Of a stretch of DNA of 64,000 nt, positions 59,971-64,000 are shown piece after piece. Source of the stretch: Ideonella_A sakaiensis_A (GTDB lineage Bacteria > Pseudomonadota > Gammaproteobacteria > Burkholderiales > Burkholderiaceae_C). Every line of letters starts with the position of its first letter. Position 1 is the stretch's first letter. The stretch lies in contig NZ_CP182947.1 in the NCBI RefSeq assembly GCF_048320135.1, positions 930,001 to 994,000 on the forward strand. The letters run 5' to 3'. Made by a program: the position numbers and the translations under genes. Below the pieces are notes generated by a model. That model made no database searches. It was not told the origin of the DNA and saw nothing but the letters and a program-made list of their open reading frames with translations.

Positions 59971-61200
59971 TCAGGCGTGTTGTGCCGAACGCAATTTCAA
60001 TGCAAATTCCTGCAGCGCGGCAATGCCGCTTTCCTCGGCGCGTTTGCACCAGGCTTGCAGATCGAGCACCAGCTGCTCTGCCGAGACATTGCTGCGGGTC
60101 CACAACGAACGCAGTTCCTCGCGCATCGTCACCAGCTGGGCCAGCGGCGGATGGTGTTCGACGACAGCAGCCAGGTGCGGCCGGGCCGACGCCGGAATCT
60201 TGTCCGCATCACGGTGCAACCAGCGCTTCGCAAGCTGCAGGTTCGCGAGCTTGGCGCGGCTGGCGGCGCTGCCTTCAGCCTTCAGCTTCGCGATCTCGGC
60301 GCTGCAGGCATGCCGCAGGTTGCGGGCATAACGCGCCATCACCTCGTAGCGGTTGGCGATGATCGCCTCCAGCGTGTGGCCGTCGGCAACGCTCTTGACG
60401 GCGCCCAGGCGCAGCATCGGCGGCGTCTTGCGAACCTTCGCCAGGCCGAGCATCTCCAGACCGCGGATATAGGCCCAGCCGATGTCGAACTCGTGCGGCT
60501 TGACCGACAGCTTGGCCGATGTCGGATAGGTGTGGTGGTTGTTGTGCAACTCCTCGCCACCGATCAGGATGCCCCACGGCGAGATGTTGGTCGATGCATC
60601 AACCGCTTCGAAATTGCGATAACCCCACCAGTGGCCGATGCCGTTGATGATGCCGGCGGCGGCGATCGGAATCCACAACATCTGCACGGCCCAGACGGTC
60701 AGGCCGATCGCGCCGAACAGTGCGACATCGATCAGCAGCATCACGCCGACGCCCTGCCAGCTGTAGCGGGTGTACAGATTGCGCTCGATCCAGTCGTTCG
60801 GCGTGTTGTGGCCGAACTTGGCGAGCGTCTCCTGGTTTTTCGCTTCGGAACGGTAGAGCTCGCTGCCGGTCAGCAGCACGGTCTTGATGCCTTTGGCAAC
60901 CGGGCTGTGCGGATCGTCCTCGGTTTCACACTTCGCGTGGTGCTTGCGATGGATCGCGACCCATTCCTTGGTCACCATGCCGGTCGTCAGCCACAACCAG
61001 AAGCGGAAGAAATGCGCCGGCACGGCGTGCAGCTCGAGCGCGCGGTGCGCTTGCGCGCGGTGAAGGAAGATCGTCACCGCTGCGATCGTGATGTGGGTCA
61101 TCACACCTGCAGCCAGCACGATCTGCCACCAACTGGCTTGGAGCAAACCGCCGGCCAGCCAGTTGACCAAGGCGTCCCACAACATTGTCACAGTTGACAT
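59971..61200 (-). CDS. Acyl-lipid / acyl-CoA delta-9 type fatty acid desaturase with C-terminal extension
   Basis: 409-residue membrane desaturase. The three His boxes are HRAQAHR near residue 47, HRKHH near residue 84, and HNNHHTYPTS near residue 224. Hydrophobic segments precede box 1 and lie between boxes 2 and 3 (VGVMLLIDVALFGAIGLTVW). The C-terminal ~135 residues after the membrane part are helical and charged (AKLKAEGSAASRAKLANLQL), a non-catalytic extension seen in some bacterial homologues. It introduces double bonds for membrane fluidity. A TACAAT box about 55 bp upstream of the ATG may be a -10. Confidence 0.87.
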   Translation of the reverse strand: MSTVTMLWDALVNWLAGGLLQASWWQIVLAAGVMTHITIAAVTIFLHRAQAHRALELHAVPAHFFRFWLWLTTGMVTKEWVAIHRKHHAKCETEDDPHSPVAKGIKTVLLTGSELYRSEAKNQETLAKFGHNTPNDWIERNLYTRYSWQGVGVMLLIDVALFGAIGLTVWAVQMLWIPIAAAGIINGIGHWWGYRNFEAVDASTNISPWGILIGGEELHNNHHTYPTSAKLSVKPHEFDIGWAYIRGLEMLGLAKVRKTPPMLRLGAVKSVADGHTLEAIIANRYEVMARYARNLRHACSAEIAKLKAEGSAASRAKLANLQLAKRWLHRDADKIPASARPHLAAVVEHHPPLAQLVTMREELRSLWTRSNVSAEQLVLDLQAWCKRAEESGIAALQEFALKLRSAQHA

Positions 61201-61363
61201 CGATCTACCATCCCATTTGATAAAGGTGCTGATCGAAAATCGGCCAGCCCCCTATTGTAGGTGATCGAGTCTGCGCAAATCCTTGGAAATAAAGGGCTTT
61301 TGCAGAAAAATGTTGCGCTGCAGCAAAAAGCCGTTGCGGGCTTGAAACCCTTGCCGGCCGGCC

Positions 61364-62635
61364 TCAATCGCGCTGCCACACCGCAGCAAAAAATCCGTCG
61401 GTCTGGTGGCGGTGCGGCCACAGCCTCAGGTGGGCTCCGCGGACCAGCTGCCCAGCGTCTGCGACATGGGCGCGCTCGAGCAGTTCGGCGGCCGCCAGCG
61501 CGGTGAACGATGCGGTCCGGGTTTCGGCCAGTCGCGCCTCGAAAGCTGCTGCAATCGCCTCATTTTCGGCGGCCAGCAGACTGCAGGTCGCATAAACGAG
61601 ACGCCCGCCCGGCTTCAGCAGCCGCGACGCGCTGAGCAGGATCGCCAGCTGTTTCTCCGCCATCTCGGCAATCGCCTCCGGCGACTGCCGCCACTTCAGA
61701 TCCGGATTGCGGCGCAGCGTGCCGAGGCCCGAACACGGCGCGTCGACCAGCACCCGGTCGATCTTGCCGGCCAGTCGCTTGATGCGCTCGTCGCGCTCAT
61801 GGGCAATCTGCACCGGGTGGACGTTCGACAGGCCGCTGCGCGCAAGCCGCGGTTTCATCGCCGCGAGCCGATGGCCGGAGGTATCGAAGGCATACAGCCG
61901 GCCGGTATTGCGCATTGCCGCGCCGAGCGCGAGCGTCTTGCCGCCGGCGCCGGCGCAGAAATCGACCACCATCTCGCCGCGTTTTGCATCGGTCAGCAGC
62001 GCCAGCAGCTGGCTGCCCTCGTCCTGCACCTCGACGCCGCCGTCGGTGAACAGCGGCAGTTTCTGCAGCGCCGGCTTGCCGTCGATGCGCAGGCCCCATG
62101 GCGAATGCGGCGTCGGCTTCGCGTCGATGCCGGCTGCGGCCAGCGTCGCGATTGCCTCGTCGCGGCGCGCCTTCACGGTATTGACGCGCAGGTCGAGCGG
62201 CGCACCCTGGTTCAGGCTGTCGATCAGCGGCCAGAAGTCATCGCCGAGTTCGCTTGCCAGCGCCTGCGCCAGCCAGTCCGGCAGGTTGTGACGCAGCTTG
62301 TCGGGCAGGCCGGCGGCGTCGATCGTCGCCACCCTGGCCAGCCATTGCTGCTCCGCCTCGTTGAGGGCGGCGCGCAGAAATCCCTCGTTGCCCTGCCAGC
62401 CGAGCAGCGCAAGCCGCCGCTCCATCTCGCCCTTGCCGGATTGCGCAAGGTGCTGGAACAACAGCCGCTTGCGAAGCACCGCATAGGTGGTCTCGGCCAG
62501 CGTGTGCCGCTCGCGCGCGCCAAGGCCACGGTGTTCGCGGAAAAATTCGGACACGACCTTGTCGGCCGGGGCGGAAAACTGCAGCACGCGGTGCAGCAGT
62601 TCGGTGGTCAGTTCAAGCAGGGCGTTCGGATGCAT
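61364..62635 (-). CDS. rsmB: 16S rRNA (cytosine-967 C5)-methyltransferase
   Basis: 423-residue RsmB. The N-terminal NusB-like RNA-binding domain covers about residues 10-140. The SAM motif is VVDFCAGAGGKTLALGAAMR near residue 232. The two cysteines of the mechanism are in DAPCSGLGTLRRNPDLKW near residue 300 and VYATCSLLAAENEA near residue 352. Length equals the family (E. coli 429). fmt, a frequent neighbour, is not beside it; purN follows upstream on the same strand, 8 bp away. Confidence 0.93.
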   Translation of the reverse strand: MHPNALLELTTELLHRVLQFSAPADKVVSEFFREHRGLGARERHTLAETTYAVLRKRLLFQHLAQSGKGEMERRLALLGWQGNEGFLRAALNEAEQQWLARVATIDAAGLPDKLRHNLPDWLAQALASELGDDFWPLIDSLNQGAPLDLRVNTVKARRDEAIATLAAAGIDAKPTPHSPWGLRIDGKPALQKLPLFTDGGVEVQDEGSQLLALLTDAKRGEMVVDFCAGAGGKTLALGAAMRNTGRLYAFDTSGHRLAAMKPRLARSGLSNVHPVQIAHERDERIKRLAGKIDRVLVDAPCSGLGTLRRNPDLKWRQSPEAIAEMAEKQLAILLSASRLLKPGGRLVYATCSLLAAENEAIAAAFEARLAETRTASFTALAAAELLERAHVADAGQLVRGAHLRLWPHRHQTDGFFAAVWQRD

Positions 62636-62643
62636 CGGTCCGA

Positions 62644-63315
62644 TTATCCCGGCGCGGCATCGGCAGCCGCTGCGGAGAGCCCCGTCGAAAAAAACGCCTG
62701 TGGCTCGCCTGAGCGGTGGCGCACGATGCCGGCGCCATCGACATGCAACGCGTCGTCGACCAGCCAGCGCACCGCGCGAGGCAGCATTTCGTGCTCGGCC
62801 TGCAGCACCCGCGCCGCCAGACTCGCCTCGTCGTCGCCCGGCAGCACCGGCACGACGGCTTGCGCAATGATCGGGCCGTGGTCGAGTTCCGGCGTCACGA
62901 AATGCACCGTCGCGCCGGCCAGTTTGCAGCCGGCCTCGATCGCGCGGCGGTGCGTGTGCAAGCCGGTGAACGCCGGCAGCAGCGACGGATGGACATTGAC
63001 CATCCGGCCGGCGTAGCGGCTGACGAACGGCGTCGTCAGGATGCGCATGAAGCCGGCCAGCACCAGCAGGTCGGGCGCAAACGAATCGATCGCGGCGGCC
63101 AGCGCCGCGTCAAACGCGGTTCGATCGGCATGTTGGCGGTGATCGACGACCACGGTCGGGATGCCGCGCACGGCGGCGCTGTCCAGGCCGGCGGCATCCG
63201 GCCGGCTGCTGATCACCGCGGATATCTCTGCTTCCCAACGTTCCGCGCGGCAGGCATCTGCGATCGCCAGCATGTTCGAGCCCCGGCCCGAAATCAGGAT
63301 CACGATTCGTTTCAT
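62644..63315 (-). CDS. purN: Phosphoribosylglycinamide formyltransferase
   Basis: 223-residue GAR transformylase of purine synthesis using 10-formyl-THF. Phosphate-binding ILISGRGSNMLAIADACR near residue 6, catalytic block VNVHPSLLPAFTGLHTHRRA near residue 106 (Asn and His), and HFVTPELDHGPIIAQAVVPV near residue 137 (Asp). The start at 63315 agrees with MKRIVILISGRG; the frame continues upstream into the trpS coding region antisense. Divergent from trpS across 123 bp. Confidence 0.95.
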   Translation of the reverse strand: MKRIVILISGRGSNMLAIADACRAERWEAEISAVISSRPDAAGLDSAAVRGIPTVVVDHRQHADRTAFDAALAAAIDSFAPDLLVLAGFMRILTTPFVSRYAGRMVNVHPSLLPAFTGLHTHRRAIEAGCKLAGATVHFVTPELDHGPIIAQAVVPVLPGDDEASLAARVLQAEHEMLPRAVRWLVDDALHVDGAGIVRHRSGEPQAFFSTGLSAAAADAAPG

Positions 63316-63438
63316 CGGCGCGCAGTGTAGGGCCCGCACCGACGCCAACCGGTTGGCGCACCTAAAATCCCCTGCCTTGCGCACCGCCCGTGACTTTTCG
63401 GGCCCGACGCGCCGCCTCCCTCCACGCGACCCTCCCCC

Positions 63439-64000
63439 ATGAAACAACGCGTCCTGACCGGCATCACCACTTCCGGAACGCCCCACCTCGGCAACTATGT
63501 CGGCGCGATCCGCCCGGCCATCGCGGCCAGCCGCGAGCCGGAGGTGCAAAGCTTCTTTTTCCTCGCCGACTACCACGCGCTGATCAAGTGCGACGACCCG
63601 GCGCGCATCGAGCGGTCGCGGCTCGAGATCGCGGCGACCTGGCTGGCTTCCGGCCTCGATCCGCAGCGGGTGTGCTTCTACCGGCAAAGCGACATTCCGG
63701 AGACGCCCGAGCTGACCTGGCTGCTGACCTGCGTCACCGCGAAGGGGCAGATGAACCGTGCCCACGCCTACAAGGCGGCGCTCGAAGCCAACCTCGACGC
63801 CGGCGAGGATGCCGATGCCGGCATCACGATGGGCCTGTACAGCTATCCGATCCTGATGGCTGCCGACATCCTGCTGTTCAATGCGCACCGGGTACCGGTC
63901 GGCCGCGACCAGGCCCAGCACATCGAAATGGCGCGCGACGTTGCGCAGCGCTTCAACCACCTGTTCGGCCAGGGCCACGACCTGTTCGTGCTGCCGAAGG
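63439..64000 (+). CDS. trpS: Tryptophanyl-tRNA synthetase (partial, C-terminus outside window)
   Basis: The first 187 residues of a class I synthetase that charges tRNA-Trp. The N-terminal MKQRVLTGITTSGTPHLGNY carries the HIGH-like HLGN motif; FFLADYHALIK, MGLYSYPILMAADILLFNA and VPVGRDQAQHIEMARDVAQR are characteristic. The KMSKS loop lies beyond the window edge. A TAAAAT hexamer at 63363-63368 is a possible -10, 71 bp before the ATG. Confidence 0.95.
   Translation, partial: MKQRVLTGITTSGTPHLGNYVGAIRPAIAASREPEVQSFFFLADYHALIKCDDPARIERSRLEIAATWLASGLDPQRVCFYRQSDIPETPELTWLLTCVTAKGQMNRAHAYKAALEANLDAGEDADAGITMGLYSYPILMAADILLFNAHRVPVGRDQAQHIEMARDVAQRFNHLFGQGHDLFVLPK

Noticed and set aside
1..64000. 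CRISPR array, prophage, insertion sequence, tRNA or rRNA genes
   Set aside because: Scanned for spaced direct repeats, transposase/integrase motifs and tRNA-like cloverleaf ends; none found by eye.

Overview
The window reads as ordinary chromosome of a high-GC betaproteobacterium, most like Burkholderiales/Rhodocyclales. The evidence is the block gyrA-pheA-tyrA-aroA/cmk-rpsA-ihfB-lapA-lapB-rfaE1-hldD, the ribF-ileS-lspA block, rarA-lolA-ftsK divergent from trxB, and strongly GC-biased third codon positions throughout. I see no prophage, insertion sequence, CRISPR array, tRNA or rRNA. The species cannot be named from the sequence alone.

Layout. 0-2.7 kb: ubiG (cut by the window edge) and murB on the minus strand, divergent from yajQ and a retropepsin-like protease. 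2.8-7.8 kb: a probable two-subunit acyl-CoA dehydrogenase whose genes are separated by a perfect hairpin, then an Ntn-type P1 peptidase and a lipase-like lipoprotein. 7.8-13.2 kb: rRNA pseudouridine synthase, ribF, ileS, lspA, followed by a REP doublet. 13.4-23.2 kb: quinone oxidoreductase, a zinc-ribbon protein, two EamA transporters, an SDR lacking the usual catalytic residues, tctAB and a branched-chain amino-acid type ABC transporter (livHMGF). Neither importer has a solute-binding protein gene in the window. 23.4-31.4 kb: rarA, lolA, ftsK, a Crp-like regulator, trxB, rpmB-rpmG and an OmpA-like lipid-independent envelope protein. 31.7-45.3 kb: gyrA, DUF2059, pheA, tyrA, a fused aroA-cmk, rpsA, ihfB, LPS-control genes lapA-lapB, heptose genes rfaE1-hldD and a ComEA-like protein. 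45.3-55.7 kb: patatin, a repeat-containing periplasmic protein, dnaE, trhO, a divergent pirin/LysR pair, gluQ, an FKBP and a transglutaminase-like protein.

55.7-59.9 kb looks like a small stress/envelope module: a receiver-only response regulator, a CHASE3 histidine kinase, DUF1328, a YqjD-like protein, a ferritin-like protein, a BON lipoprotein and a DUF4148-like exported protein. A composite element (palindrome GTAGGA-N4-TCCTAC, then a second conserved block ending CGCCGACAG at the same distance) occurs twice: before the response regulator and before the DUF1328 gene. This is the best candidate in the window for an under-described regulatory circuit. A structured leader ending in a terminator lies directly before the last gene of the module. 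60-64 kb returns to housekeeping: acyl-lipid desaturase, rsmB, purN, and trpS cut by the window end.

Notable protein-level features are glutamine at the GyrA residue-83 quinolone position, the single-ORF AroA-CMK fusion, a perfect 33-bp tandem repeat in a secreted protein, an SDR without YxxxK, and a Crp-like protein whose cAMP-contacting arginine is replaced.
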